From the IMG/VR virus record IMGVR_UViG_3300042402_005180, positions 1 through 64,000 of that record: a DNA stretch of 64,000 nucleotides; one strand, given 5' to 3'. The notes below the pieces were generated by a model. It was given only the letters and a program-made list of their open reading frames with translations. It did no database searches and was not told the origin of the DNA. Made by a program: the position numbers and the translations under genes. Positions 1 to 8,469 of this stretch are shown piece by piece. Every line of letters starts with the position of its first letter. Position 1 is the first letter of the stretch. The DNA comes from a virus.

Positions 1-206
1 TTGATGAACTATCTTATTCTAAAAAAGAAAAAGAAAAGCACACTAGCAAAATAGAAAAGATTAACAATGAGAAGAAAGAAAAGGATAAGAAGTCAAATTC
101 TTATTTTGGTAATTTTGATGGTCATGACGGGCATTCCAGCACTCATAGCAAATCTCCTGTCAAAGTAAAAAAAGAGCAAAGTGATTACGAGAGAGGCAAC
201 TTTTAA
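1..206 (+). CDS. 3' end of an unidentified charged protein (partial)
   Basis: An open frame enters from the left edge (first full codon at 3) and stops at TAA 204-206, leaving the last 67 residues. The visible part is very rich in Lys and Glu, then has a Gly/His/Ser-rich patch (FGNFDGHDGHSSTHS) and a basic tail. No domain is recognisable. It lies 27 bases upstream of the next phage gene in the same direction, so the two are probably co-transcribed. Function unknown. Confidence 0.6.
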   Translation, partial: DELSYSKKEKEKHTSKIEKINNEKKEKDKKSNSYFGNFDGHDGHSSTHSKSPVKVKKEQSDYERGNF

Positions 207-233
207 TAACAGTAATCAGCATAGGAAAAGGCG

Positions 234-1079
234 ATGAAAAATCTTAACGATAGAATAAAAGATATTCAAGATGCATTAGAGGAGTCTAATGCATTACAAT
301 ATGGTAAACCATCTAAAAATGATCCTCGTAAAACTCCCGCAAAGCCCGGAGAAAGAAAAAAGGGATCAAAGAAAAATGCTCCAGATTCAGCTAGCAAGCC
401 AAATCCCGATATTAAACAAGGAAAAAATACCACTAATACTCTTTCTTCAATGATGAAAGAACATAATGCAAAAGTTGAAAAAAATAAAAAAGGATTCAAG
501 GCTACTATGGGTCAGCTAAAATCTGTACAAAGAAGAGGAGAAGGAGCTTTTTCAACAAGTCATCACCCCTCAATGGACAGAAGGGGCTGGGGCATTGCTA
601 GAGTAAAAGCATTTTTATATCTTATGTACAACGGAAGACCATCAAATCCTAATTATAAACAGGACAATGATTTACTACCAAAAGATCACCCTAAATCAAG
701 CAAGAAGGCAAAAGCTATGAATATTAAACAACTAGAAGAGGCTTGGGCATCAATAAAAACTAAATCTAGCGAAGATGCAGAAGAAATTACAGAACAAGCG
801 ATAACTATGGCAAAAGGAAGCATCTCTTCATTAAAGAGACATATTGATCCATTAGTTGCAATGATTGCAAATGAAAATATGTCTTTCGCAGAACCTTGGG
901 TTCAGGGTAAACTTACCTTAGCCGACGACTACATTAAGGCGGTTCATGACTATGTAATGTCACAAAAAAATGAAGATAGCGAAGAAGAAGAACCTGAAGA
1001 AGAGGAAGAGCCAGAAGATTCTGAATCGAATAAAATTTATACTGGTGAAGACTTAATGAGAATCAAAAGGAGCAAATAA
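234..1079 (+). CDS. Hypothetical phage protein with Lys-rich N-terminus and acidic tail
   Basis: 281 residues. The first ~100 are Lys/Pro/Asn-rich and look disordered. A conserved-looking centre follows, with RRGWGIARVKAFLYLMYNGRP and DNDLLPKDHP. Near residue 220 comes PWVQGKLTLADDYIKAVHDY, a motif type I associate from memory with many phage virion-region proteins. The last ~40 residues include a run of Glu. An AGGAAAAGGCG ribosome site precedes the ATG, and the stop overlaps the next start (TAATG). A structural or head-assembly role is plausible from the company it keeps, but not shown. Confidence 0.7.
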   Translation: MKNLNDRIKDIQDALEESNALQYGKPSKNDPRKTPAKPGERKKGSKKNAPDSASKPNPDIKQGKNTTNTLSSMMKEHNAKVEKNKKGFKATMGQLKSVQRRGEGAFSTSHHPSMDRRGWGIARVKAFLYLMYNGRPSNPNYKQDNDLLPKDHPKSSKKAKAMNIKQLEEAWASIKTKSSEDAEEITEQAITMAKGSISSLKRHIDPLVAMIANENMSFAEPWVQGKLTLADDYIKAVHDYVMSQKNEDSEEEEPEEEEEPEDSESNKIYTGEDLMRIKRSK

Positions 1080-1654
1080 TGCCCATTCCAAACAGAAAAA
1101 AAGGTCAGGATGAGAATTCTTTTATGTCAAGTTGCATGAGCAATCCTGCAATGAAAAAAGAATATCCAGACCAAAAGCAGCGTGTAGCAATTTGTATTCA
1201 ACAAAGCAAAGGCGATGATTTGCTTGGAAAGGCAAGTCTTTATATGGAATATGCCGAAGCTGAATGGGATGAAGAATGGGGCGAATTTACTTATGAAGTA
1301 ACAGTTGCAGGAGGAGTGTTCTACGAAGACACTAGAGATAAAACTCTTGATGGTGAAACTCCGCACGAAGGTCTTGGCAAAGATGATAAGGGCAAAGGTA
1401 AAAAAGTCAAATTAAATAAACCTTTTCGTACTCCGGGCGGACCTAAAAAGTTCTCAGTATATGTAAAAAATGAAAAAGGTAACGTAGTTAAAGTAAATTT
1501 TGGCGATCCCAATATGAGTATTAAAAGAGACGACCCAGAAAGACGAAAGTCTTATCGCGCCAGACATAATTGCGATAGTCCCGGTCCAAAATGGAAAGCT
1601 AATTACTGGAGCTGTAAAATGTGGTCTAAAACGAATGTGAGCGATTTAACATAA
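1079..1654 (+). CDS. DUF5872-like phage protein
   Basis: 191 residues in two parts. The N-terminal ~45 residues (IPNRKKGQDENSFMSSCMS, then DQKQRVAICIQQS) resemble a short motif common at the start of phage proteins. The C-terminal ~80 residues contain FRTPGGPKKFSVYVKN, FGDPNMSIKRDDPERRKS and RARHNCD...YWSCKMW, the pattern I know as DUF5872, found in phages and large DNA viruses. The conserved Cys/His residues suggest a structural or metal-binding role. It overlaps the previous stop by one base. Biochemical function unknown; the family call is from memory. Confidence 0.7.
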   Translation: MPIPNRKKGQDENSFMSSCMSNPAMKKEYPDQKQRVAICIQQSKGDDLLGKASLYMEYAEAEWDEEWGEFTYEVTVAGGVFYEDTRDKTLDGETPHEGLGKDDKGKGKKVKLNKPFRTPGGPKKFSVYVKNEKGNVVKVNFGDPNMSIKRDDPERRKSYRARHNCDSPGPKWKANYWSCKMWSKTNVSDLT

Positions 1655-1663
1655 GGAAATAAT

Positions 1664-2335
1664 ATGTATTCTCAGGAAGCACAGGATGAGTTCGCTTATT
1701 TATTAAATAACAAGCAACCCGGATTTTATTTGGATATTGGTGCTGGAGATGGATTTATGGAACCTAACGGGGGAAATACTCTATTTCTAGAAGAAAATGG
1801 TTGGGATGGAATTTTAATAGAAGGTAGGCTAGATTATTATTTGGCAGGAAAGGATAGAAGAAAAGGTAAATTTGTTCACGCAATGATACCAGATACGCCT
1901 CTGAAGAAAATCCTTGATGACAATAATGCTCCTAAATTAATAGATTATATTTCTATGGATATCGATCCTGTTACATATATCGCATTAGAAAATTTTCCAT
2001 TTGATGATTATGAGTTTAAAATTTTAACTTTTGAGCATGATCTTTATTGTGGAATTTTAAATGATAGCATACATCCAACAGTGCCGAAAGAAGCCTACAT
2101 CGAACAAAAACGCAAATCTCAAGAATTACTCTTCAATAAAGGCTATAGACTTCTTTGCGAAGATGTGAAAGCTGGATTTTGGTATAAGCCGTTCGAAGAT
2201 TGGTGGGTAAATCCAAAATATTTCTCAGAGGCGTTTATTAATTGTAACCAATTCAAAGGAAGACTTGGTGGATATATTGTGGAACATTTGGATCTTACTG
2301 GAGAAATATACAGTAAGCATACGTACAAAGGATAA
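1664..2335 (+). CDS. FkbM-like SAM-dependent methyltransferase
   Basis: 223 residues. The N-terminus SQEAQDEF followed by GFYLDIGAGDGF and NTLFLEENGWDGILIEG matches the SAM-binding Rossmann start of FkbM-type methyltransferases. A second family motif appears as IDYISMDIDP...ALENFPFDDY...ILTFEHD. FkbM enzymes usually methylate sugar hydroxyls. AAGGAA precedes the ATG. It opens a run of glycan genes reaching 6239, so it probably modifies a phage- or host-surface glycan. The usual D-T-E-G is here D-I-D-P, a mild departure. Confidence 0.75.
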   Translation: MYSQEAQDEFAYLLNNKQPGFYLDIGAGDGFMEPNGGNTLFLEENGWDGILIEGRLDYYLAGKDRRKGKFVHAMIPDTPLKKILDDNNAPKLIDYISMDIDPVTYIALENFPFDDYEFKILTFEHDLYCGILNDSIHPTVPKEAYIEQKRKSQELLFNKGYRLLCEDVKAGFWYKPFEDWWVNPKYFSEAFINCNQFKGRLGGYIVEHLDLTGEIYSKHTYKG

Positions 2336-2338
2336 TAT

Positions 2339-3127
2339 ATGATATATGATTGCTTTCAATTCTTCAACGAATTCGATGTTGTAGAGATTCGTTTGGAAGA
2401 ACTGTACCCTATTGTTGATAAGTTTGTAATATGTGAATCTACTTTAACTCACAGCAATAAACCAAATGAATTAAAGTTTATGAAACATAAAGATAGATAT
2501 GCAAAATATCTTGATAAGATCACATATATCGTTTATGATTCTTTTCCAGAAAATATAGGTTACTGGACATTAGAAAATGCTCAAAGAAAATATCTATTAT
2601 CTGGAATTGATATGCAAAATCTGAAACCAGATGATATATTAATGATTTCAGATGCAGATGAGATACCTAATAGATCGTTTTTATCGGAATTGTTAAACAG
2701 TTATAATTTTAATCATCCCGTCACTATTTGCCAACAGTTGTATTATAGTAAGTTAACACATAAAGTTATTGAACCATCAATGCATAAAAATTGGGGAGGT
2801 ACAGTAGCCATACCCGGAAAAACATTTAAATATAATCCAGATTTTCAATTCTATAGAAATGGGAAAGATATTGGAGCTAGATTTTTTGATACTGGAAGTT
2901 GGCATTTCTCGTACATGGGAACAACTGAAGATATTAAAAATAAAATACAGTCATTTTGTCACAGCGAATGGGATCAAGAAAGCGTATTAAATAAAATTGA
3001 ATCAAATGTTTCTAGCTGTAGAGACCCATTAGGAAGACCGGAATTTAGACTGGAAAAGGTAGAAATAGATAATACTTATCCAGAATTAGTAAAATCTAAC
3101 CCAGAGAAATTTGAGCATATTATATGA
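2339..3127 (+). CDS. Glycosyltransferase family 17-like protein (copy 1)
   Basis: 262 residues. It begins IYDCFQFFNEFD-x-EIRLEELYP, continues with FVICEST-T-HS, and has the metal-binding core MISDADEIP near residue 105. This is the GT17 (MGAT3-like N-acetylglucosaminyltransferase) signature. A tryptophan-rich stretch (GSWHFSYMG) lies near residue 190. The family transfers a sugar from a nucleotide donor through a DXD motif. The stop overlaps the ATG of a close paralogue by four bases (ATGA), which points to local tandem duplication. Acceptor unknown. Confidence 0.85.
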   Translation: MIYDCFQFFNEFDVVEIRLEELYPIVDKFVICESTLTHSNKPNELKFMKHKDRYAKYLDKITYIVYDSFPENIGYWTLENAQRKYLLSGIDMQNLKPDDILMISDADEIPNRSFLSELLNSYNFNHPVTICQQLYYSKLTHKVIEPSMHKNWGGTVAIPGKTFKYNPDFQFYRNGKDIGARFFDTGSWHFSYMGTTEDIKNKIQSFCHSEWDQESVLNKIESNVSSCRDPLGRPEFRLEKVEIDNTYPELVKSNPEKFEHII

Positions 3128-3918
3128 TATACGATTGTTTTCAATTTTTTAATGAATTTGATACTTTAGAAATAAGACTAGAAGAGCTTTATCCTGTTGT
3201 TGATTTATTTGTAATATGTGAATCAACAATGACTCATAGTGGCAAATCAAAGAATTTAAGATATCTTGAAAATTCAAATAGATATAAAAAATATCAAGAT
3301 AAGATAAAGTATATTGTATATGATCAATTTCCTACTCAATATACAAGCTGGATGCTCGAAAACAATCAAAGAAGATTTATGATCACGGCAATACCAACCA
3401 GTATTAAAGATAGTGATTTAGTTTTTATTTCTGATGTTGATGAAATTCCACGAAGATCTTTTATGGAAAAGATAGTAAAGGACCACTATAGGAATAATAG
3501 TATCGCATTCCCAGTAACTCTATGTACTCAGTTATACTATAATAAACTGACATATAAAGTAACAGAACCAGATGAATTTCATAACTGGAGGGGAACTGTT
3601 GTTATAGATGGAAAAACCTTAAAGCAAAATTCAGACTTGCATTGGTATAGACATTACAAGGATACGTTCCCTAATATTAAGAACACTGGATGGCATTTTT
3701 CTTATCTTGGAGATGAAAAGCAGATTATTGAAAAGATAGAATCATTTGCTCACACAGAGAGCGATACACCCGAAATTAAAGAAACGATCAGAAATAATTT
3801 AGATAAGTGTGTCGATTTATTTGGAAGAACTGAATATAAAATGGAGCATGTTGAAGTTGATGATACCTATCCTGAGTTAGTCAAAAACAATATTGAAAGA
3901 TTTAGGCATCTAGTATGA
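3124..3918 (+). CDS. Glycosyltransferase family 17-like protein (copy 2)
   Basis: 264 residues, clearly paralogous to the gene just upstream: the same opening (IYDCFQFFNEFD), the same FVICEST-MTHS block, SDVDEIP as metal motif, WHFSYLGDE, and the same ending theme (VDDTYPELV). All expected motifs are intact, so neither copy looks decayed. Divergence is spread along the whole length, which suggests an old duplication or separate acquisition. It shares ATGA overlaps with both neighbours and sits in the glycan operon. Confidence 0.85.
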   Translation: MIYDCFQFFNEFDTLEIRLEELYPVVDLFVICESTMTHSGKSKNLRYLENSNRYKKYQDKIKYIVYDQFPTQYTSWMLENNQRRFMITAIPTSIKDSDLVFISDVDEIPRRSFMEKIVKDHYRNNSIAFPVTLCTQLYYNKLTYKVTEPDEFHNWRGTVVIDGKTLKQNSDLHWYRHYKDTFPNIKNTGWHFSYLGDEKQIIEKIESFAHTESDTPEIKETIRNNLDKCVDLFGRTEYKMEHVEVDDTYPELVKNNIERFRHLV

Positions 3919-4640
3919 AAGTTACATGTGGAAATTATGGCATGGGAGATACTTTACTTATGACTGCGATATGTAAATATTTCCCATTTAAATTTACTAT
4001 CCTACTTCCTAAAGATCAAGAGAAGTTCAAAATTTTTTTTGATAATTTAGCAAAGGTAGAAATAACAGATAATGTGCCATTTGAGATAATGACAAAAAAT
4101 AGCTTGCCTAAGTTGGGAAATGGGCATTATACAACTAGAATGCTCAGGGGGATTTTTGGTAGTTATGGCGATCTAATTGACAATAGACCTCTCGTGATAT
4201 CAAGCAACTTCTCTGCTGATACGTGGACATATGAGTATTTAAAAGACAAACCAAATCCGGTTATAGTATCACCTATGTGTTCCGCGCTTGCTAAAGATAT
4301 TAGAGGAATTTCTGAAAATGATTGCTCTAAAATTATAGAACTGCTTAAAAGAAAAAGATATACTCCAATTTTAATATTGTCATCTTCGTATACTTATGAT
4401 AAGAATATAGCAGAACATGTATTAATAGATCTCGAAATTACAAAATACCTATCTCTTATGAAAAAAGTTGGATTATATTATGGAAGCAATACAGGAGATA
4501 AACACCTAGCAGTTGCAGTAGGAGCAGAGACTCACGTATTTGAGCCGGAAAATCACCCAATGTTCAATCCATCAGAATGGGACTACAATCATCCAACTAT
4601 TAAATACTACAGAGGAAAAGATAAATGGTTTCAATTTTAG
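3915..4640 (+). CDS. GT9-like (heptosyltransferase-type) glycosyltransferase
   Basis: 241 residues. The N-terminus KVTCGNYGMGDTLLMTAIC resembles the G-x-GD start of GT-B family 9 enzymes. The second half has IVSPMCS, a Lys/Arg-rich helix with YTPILILSS, and a closing GLYYGSNTGDKHLAVAVGAETHVF, like the GPDSGPxHLAAAxG donor-site motif of ADP-heptose LPS heptosyltransferases. It is shorter than typical members (~340 residues), so the first Rossmann domain is reduced. ATGA overlap with GT17 copy 2. Confidence 0.65.
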   Translation: MKVTCGNYGMGDTLLMTAICKYFPFKFTILLPKDQEKFKIFFDNLAKVEITDNVPFEIMTKNSLPKLGNGHYTTRMLRGIFGSYGDLIDNRPLVISSNFSADTWTYEYLKDKPNPVIVSPMCSALAKDIRGISENDCSKIIELLKRKRYTPILILSSSYTYDKNIAEHVLIDLEITKYLSLMKKVGLYYGSNTGDKHLAVAVGAETHVFEPENHPMFNPSEWDYNHPTIKYYRGKDKWFQF

Positions 4641-4951
4641 TAGATGAAGGATATGCATATGATTATCTTGCTATTTTAATAGTTAAAAATAGTTTTCCAT
4701 TGTCCGATTTTATTTCGGGATATATAGCTGGACAAGTCGGAGGCAAAAAGCATAACGATATTATCACTTCAGAAGAGTTTAAGAATTTGATACAGGTAAA
4801 TAGAGAAACTTTTATTGCGGTGGAAAAAGCACGATATGGAGAGATCTCTGCAAAAGAGGTTGACAATGCCAACATGAAGAGATATAATTCAAAGGTGGAA
4901 CTGCAAAATAAATTTTTTCCAGAATCAAAAGTGACAGAGGTAAAAACTTGA
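4625..4951 (+). CDS. Hypothetical protein of the glycan cluster
   Basis: 108 residues, beginning VSILVDEGYAYDYLAILIVK. The start lies inside the end of the GT9-like gene, and the stop overlaps the TTG start of the next gene. It has no recognisable catalytic motif. The rest is predicted helical and charged. The strict translational coupling on both sides argues it is a real gene acting in the same pathway. Function unknown. Confidence 0.6.
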   Translation: MVSILVDEGYAYDYLAILIVKNSFPLSDFISGYIAGQVGGKKHNDIITSEEFKNLIQVNRETFIAVEKARYGEISAKEVDNANMKRYNSKVELQNKFFPESKVTEVKT

Positions 4952-5661
4952 AGACGCTAACAATTTCATTATATAATAGACCAAAATACACTGCTACACT
5001 TTTACAACATCTTGATCAGTGCTTTGGCATTGAAGATTATAAAATAACAATTTGTTGCGACCCCGGATCAAAAGAAGTTGAAAAACTAGCTAAAAACTTT
5101 AGACCAAATCAAACTGAAACAATTATAAATAAACGAAGAATGGGATGTAATACTAATATCTACCAGTCGCTTGCAATTGGATTTTCACAAAATGATTATC
5201 ATATTCACTTTGAAGACGATACAATTCCCGGAAAAGATTGTTTGAAATATTTTGAATGGGCAAAACAATTTAGAGATGATTCTAGTCTATTTACGGTTTG
5301 CGGATATGTCACATCGGATAATTTAACAGAACATCACTATCCTAAAAATAATAATACAGATAGAGTATTTCGCAGATGCTGGTTCACTCCTTGGGGCTGG
5401 GCAACATGGAAAAGTAGATTTGATGAGATGGAAAAAGTTTGGGATTTTCAAGGGCGAAATGGCAGTTGGGACGCTACTATAAATCATGTAGCAAGAAAAG
5501 AAAGATGGGAGTTATTCCCAACTATTTCAAGAATACAAAATATTGGTGCTGAAATGGGAACTCATGTTCCAAATTCTGAATGGCATAAACAGCATCATTT
5601 TAACGAGTACTGGATAGAATCAATAAATATGTATACTAATAACTTTAAGGAAATTTTATGA
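4948..5661 (+). CDS. GT2-like glycosyltransferase
   Basis: 237 residues, with a TTG start overlapping the previous TGA. The opening KTLTISLYNRPKYTATLL and the metal site HFEDDTIPGKDCLKYFEWA fit a GT-A fold nucleotide-sugar transferase. CWFTPWGWATWKSRF near residue 150 is the aromatic block seen in bacterial sugar transferases of this group. It belongs to the operon from 1664 to 6239. Donor and acceptor cannot be read from sequence. Confidence 0.75.
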   Translation: MKTLTISLYNRPKYTATLLQHLDQCFGIEDYKITICCDPGSKEVEKLAKNFRPNQTETIINKRRMGCNTNIYQSLAIGFSQNDYHIHFEDDTIPGKDCLKYFEWAKQFRDDSSLFTVCGYVTSDNLTEHHYPKNNNTDRVFRRCWFTPWGWATWKSRFDEMEKVWDFQGRNGSWDATINHVARKERWELFPTISRIQNIGAEMGTHVPNSEWHKQHHFNEYWIESINMYTNNFKEIL

Positions 5662-6239
5662 ATATAGTACAAGTTGGATGTAATCATGGCGATGATCACG
5701 TTTTCCATTATATTAAATCTAATAAAAATGCAATTAAAAATGCATATTTAATAGAACCTATGAAATCCGCTTTGAATATGGCGGTAAATCATTATAGTGG
5801 ATTTGAAAATGTACACTTCTTTAATATTGCCATAACAGAAGATCCAAATAAAAAAGAATTAGAATTATTTATGCCAGCAAATGAAGTAAGATGCGAAGCC
5901 ACTTCAGTCAAGAGAGAACATGTTGTAATGCATGTTAAGCATCAAGATATCATATCATTTACGGTTCCAGCAATGACTATTAATGATTTTTTCGATAGTC
6001 AAAATTTAAAAATAATTGATAGATTATATATTGATACAGAAGGTCTTGATTGTGATATAGTGAATACCATTGATCTTGATAAATATGATATTAAAAGAAT
6101 ACAATTTGAACACATCCATGCTGAGTTTTCATTAAGTTTTGGCAATAGTATATTATATAATAATATATTATCTAAACTAACAAAAGCGGGGTACACTTTA
6201 ACTACAAGTGGATTTGATACAATAGCTGAAATAAGTTAA
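5658..6239 (+). CDS. FkbM family methyltransferase
   Basis: 193 residues. The SAM-binding start is NIVQVGCNHGDDHVFHYI, then YLIEPMKSALNMAVNHY, AMTINDFF and the family hallmark LYIDTEGLDCDIVNTIDL, with IQFEHIHAEF near the end. This is a complete FkbM-type methyltransferase that likely O-methylates a sugar made by the upstream transferases. ATGA overlap with the GT2-like gene. It is the last gene of the first glycan island. Confidence 0.85.
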   Translation: MNIVQVGCNHGDDHVFHYIKSNKNAIKNAYLIEPMKSALNMAVNHYSGFENVHFFNIAITEDPNKKELELFMPANEVRCEATSVKREHVVMHVKHQDIISFTVPAMTINDFFDSQNLKIIDRLYIDTEGLDCDIVNTIDLDKYDIKRIQFEHIHAEFSLSFGNSILYNNILSKLTKAGYTLTTSGFDTIAEIS

Positions 6240-6288
6240 TTGTGTAATATTATATAGTGTCAAATATTTTTATATAGGAGAGTTTCAA

Positions 6289-6462
6289 ATGAAAAAAAAT
6301 TATATAGACGCAATGAGTGGATACGCAGAAGCCGAAAAGCCCGGATTATGGGAAAATATCCAAAAGAAAAAGCAGCGAGAAGGCAAAAACTATAAACCGG
6401 CAAAGCCGGGAGACCCTGATCGTCCAGACCCTGAAGCGTTGAAAAAAGCACAATCTTCATAA
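6289..6462 (+). CDS. Small phage protein with GLWENIQKK motif
   Basis: 57 residues. AGGAG at 6276-6280 lies eight bases before the ATG. The protein contains EAEKPGLWENIQKKKQR, then KPAKPGDPDRPDPEAL. This resembles the GLWxNIxxKRxR...KPGxxGAP motif common in small phage proteins near virion genes (from memory). It is the last gene before a promoter/terminator block. Role unknown; basic and proline-rich, probably not enzymatic. Confidence 0.7.
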   Translation: MKKNYIDAMSGYAEAEKPGLWENIQKKKQREGKNYKPAKPGDPDRPDPEALKKAQSS

Positions 6463-6471
6463 AATCTTCAC

Positions 6472-6499
6472 TTGACTTTTGATTATTCAGTGTTATAAT
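6472..6499 (+). promoter_or_regulatory. Sigma70-type promoter
   Basis: TTGACT (6472-6477) and TATAAT (6494-6499) are 16 bases apart, with an extended -10 TG one base before TATAAT. The elements match 8442-8469 and 13060-13087. It could drive the HNH/DUF1559 unit, but a hairpin follows at once (6513-6541), so read-through would be needed. Confidence 0.6.
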
Positions 6500-6512
6500 A
6501 ATGTTGTCGAAG

Positions 6513-6541
6513 GGCGACGAATAGAGTCGCCTCTTTATTTT
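6513..6541 (+). terminator. Probable intrinsic terminator or attenuator
   Basis: GGCGAC (6513-6518) and GTCGCC (6526-6531) form a six-pair GC-rich stem with a 7-base loop, followed by TCTTTATTTT. It would end transcription from the first glycan island and could attenuate the promoter just upstream. The U-tract is interrupted, so it is probably moderate in strength. Confidence 0.6.
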
Positions 6542-6570
6542 AATAGAATTAATTCACTTCTATTGAATTA

Positions 6571-6617
6571 TTGTGTATAGTATAACAAGCGAAAGGAGCT
6601 TTAAAATGCTAACACAA
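6571..6617 (+). promoter_or_regulatory. Inverted repeat enclosing the RBS and start of the HNH gene
   Basis: TTGTGTATAG (6571-6580) and CTAACACAA (6609-6617) can pair over nine bases with one bulged A. The loop holds the AAAGGAG ribosome site (6592-6598) and the ATG at 6606. The left arm overlaps a TATAGT/TATAAC -10-like stretch (6576-6586). Transcripts from upstream could hide the start site, while transcripts starting here would lack the left arm. The same design is stronger at 33219-33289. Confidence 0.45.
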
Positions 6618-7331
6618 AAAGATATCGAAGATGTAATTAATAGTGAAAACTCTATTGTGGATTTCTGTAAATCTAAAAATATTTCAAAAAGAACATTTTA
6701 TAACTATATGAATAAATATGGTATTAAAAATTCTAAAAATAAAAATTCAAAAAATAAAATTAAATCTACAATTGGAAATAAGTATAATCGCTGGACAGTA
6801 TTAAACTATATAGGAGATACAGAAACTTCAAATGGTATATTAAACTGTAAATGCGAATGTGGCACTGAACAAAATGTAAGATATTATGACTTAATTTCTG
6901 GACAAACTAAAGGCTGCAACTCATGCTCTAGAATTGAAAGAAGTAAAAATTGTGGAAAGTATGAACGAAAATATGGAAAAGAAAATCATAGCTTTAAAGG
7001 TTATGAAAAGATATCTGGTCACTACTGGTCAGTAGTTAAAAATAGAGCAAAAAAAAGAGGTAATGAGCTTTCTATATCTATAGAATATGCGTATGAAATA
7101 TTAAAAAAACAAAATTTTAAATGCGCAATAAGTGGAATAGATATTTATTTACCACAAATAGACAATAAAAAATGGACCGCAACATTAGATAGAATAGATT
7201 CTGCAAAAGGTTATATCGAAGGTAATGTGCAATGGTTGCATAAAGATATTAATACTATGAAATGGGCGTTTAGTCAAGAGCAATTTCTTAATTATTGCAG
7301 AATAATAGTGGAGAATAATAAAAGTGATTAA
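6606..7331 (+). CDS. HNH homing-type endonuclease (first copy)
   Basis: 241 residues from ATG 6606, chosen because AAAGGAG lies eight bases upstream; an in-frame GTG at 6573 has no ribosome site. Residues 5-40 form a helix-turn-helix-like segment. Residues 55-107 are a Cys-rich module (CKCECG, then CNSC). Residues 170-225 carry the nuclease: [27 protein letters not shown] and LHKDINTMK. Such proteins cut DNA to spread their own gene. The C-terminus overlaps the GTG of the pilin-like gene and supplies its ribosome site. Confidence 0.85.
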   Translation: MLTQKDIEDVINSENSIVDFCKSKNISKRTFYNYMNKYGIKNSKNKNSKNKIKSTIGNKYNRWTVLNYIGDTETSNGILNCKCECGTEQNVRYYDLISGQTKGCNSCSRIERSKNCGKYERKYGKENHSFKGYEKISGHYWSVVKNRAKKRGNELSISIEYAYEILKKQNFKCAISGIDIYLPQIDNKKWTATLDRIDSAKGYIEGNVQWLHKDINTMKWAFSQEQFLNYCRIIVENNKSD

Positions 7332-8445
7332 AAACAAAAATGTTCGTCGTGGATTTTCTCTAATTGAGCTGTTAGTAACTATTTCAATTATCGCTGTATT
7401 AATCAGTCTTCTTCTTCCGGCTGTACAATCAGCAAGAGAAGCGGCTCGAAGATCTCAGTGTGTTAATAATCTCAAGCAAATCGGACTAGCGGCACACAAC
7501 TTTGAAAGTATTAGAGGAACACTTCCACGATCAGGCGAACATAATCTTCCGGTAAACTCTCAAGTTTATAAAACCCAAGATTATCATAGTACGTTCACAA
7601 TGATTCTTGGAACAATTGAGCAAGGTAATGTATATAATCAATTCAATCTACAGCTACCTTATAATTTTGCAGGGAACACAACAGCAACTAATACAATGAT
7701 TGCGACATTCTTGTGTCCAACAAATGCCTTGTCATCAGATAGAAACAATGGAAAAGACAGCGTTGGATTTGGATGTATTGACTATGCAACAGCCCCGTAT
7801 ACGGAAATCATGGCAAATGGAACGACAAAGTGGCAAACTGGATATGTATCTCCAGTTCCTATGGATGGTCCACTAACTGGCAGTCCTTACCCAGTATCAG
7901 CCTATACAGTATTTAATTGCTCTAGCTGCTCTAGCATTAAAACTTATCAGATCGACCCTAGTAAAGTAATTTCAGGAGCAGTCGATATTTTTCAAGGCGT
8001 ACCAATTTCAGCAACTACAGATGGCACTTCTAACACTGCTATGTTTTATGAAGACACGGGCAGAAGTCCAAAAATGCAAGGAACTGGAAATTACTCAATG
8101 CCTACCACTGATTACTTGCCAGACTTGAACGCTCCCGCTCCTTATGTTGCTGGGGCAAGACGTAGCTGGCGATGGGGCGATCCAGATAATGCTGCTGGCG
8201 TATCTAGCGGTATTAATAATAATAGAAATGGATCATTTAGTCAAATTAGTTGCGGAGGAACTGCAACATGGTCAACTCACGACTGCGGACCAAACAATGA
8301 AATCTTTAGCTGGCATCCGGGCGGAGCAAATATCTGTATGTCAGATGGCAGTGTAAGATTTGTAAAAGAAACAGCATCAACTTCTGTAGTTAGATCTTTG
8401 ATTACAAGAGCTGGTGGAGAAGTAATTTCCGCAGATTCTTATTGA
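7324..8445 (+). CDS. DUF1559 prepilin-like protein (planctomycete type)
   Basis: 373 residues from GTG 7324 (GGAG at 7310-7313). Residues 8-31 are a type IV prepilin leader: [21 protein letters not shown], with cleavage expected after Gly10 and the conserved Glu at mature position 5. [20 protein letters not shown] follows, the usual DUF1559 helix. Near the end, H331[10 protein letters not shown]341-G342 is the H-X9-DG motif that defines the family. DUF1559 proteins are greatly expanded in Planctomycetes, where they are thought to be pseudopilin-like surface or secretion proteins. Length is normal and nothing is broken. In a phage this is probably host-derived cargo, perhaps altering surface structures or acting as a receptor decoy (inference). 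Confidence 0.88.
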   Translation: MIKNKNVRRGFSLIELLVTISIIAVLISLLLPAVQSAREAARRSQCVNNLKQIGLAAHNFESIRGTLPRSGEHNLPVNSQVYKTQDYHSTFTMILGTIEQGNVYNQFNLQLPYNFAGNTTATNTMIATFLCPTNALSSDRNNGKDSVGFGCIDYATAPYTEIMANGTTKWQTGYVSPVPMDGPLTGSPYPVSAYTVFNCSSCSSIKTYQIDPSKVISGAVDIFQGVPISATTDGTSNTAMFYEDTGRSPKMQGTGNYSMPTTDYLPDLNAPAPYVAGARRSWRWGDPDNAAGVSSGINNNRNGSFSQISCGGTATWSTHDCGPNNEIFSWHPGGANICMSDGSVRFVKETASTSVVRSLITRAGGEVISADSY

Positions 8446-8469
8446 CATAAAGACGAAACCTGTTATAAT
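8442..8469 (+). promoter_or_regulatory. Strong sigma70-type promoter with extended -10
   Basis: A consensus TTGACA (8442-8447), 16-base spacer and TATAAT (8464-8469) with TG one base before the -10. The -35 overlaps the TGA stop of the pilin-like gene. The expected start near 8476 falls inside the left arm of the terminator at 8470-8502, so RNA made here would not form the full hairpin. It probably drives the macro-like gene and those after it. Confidence 0.75.
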
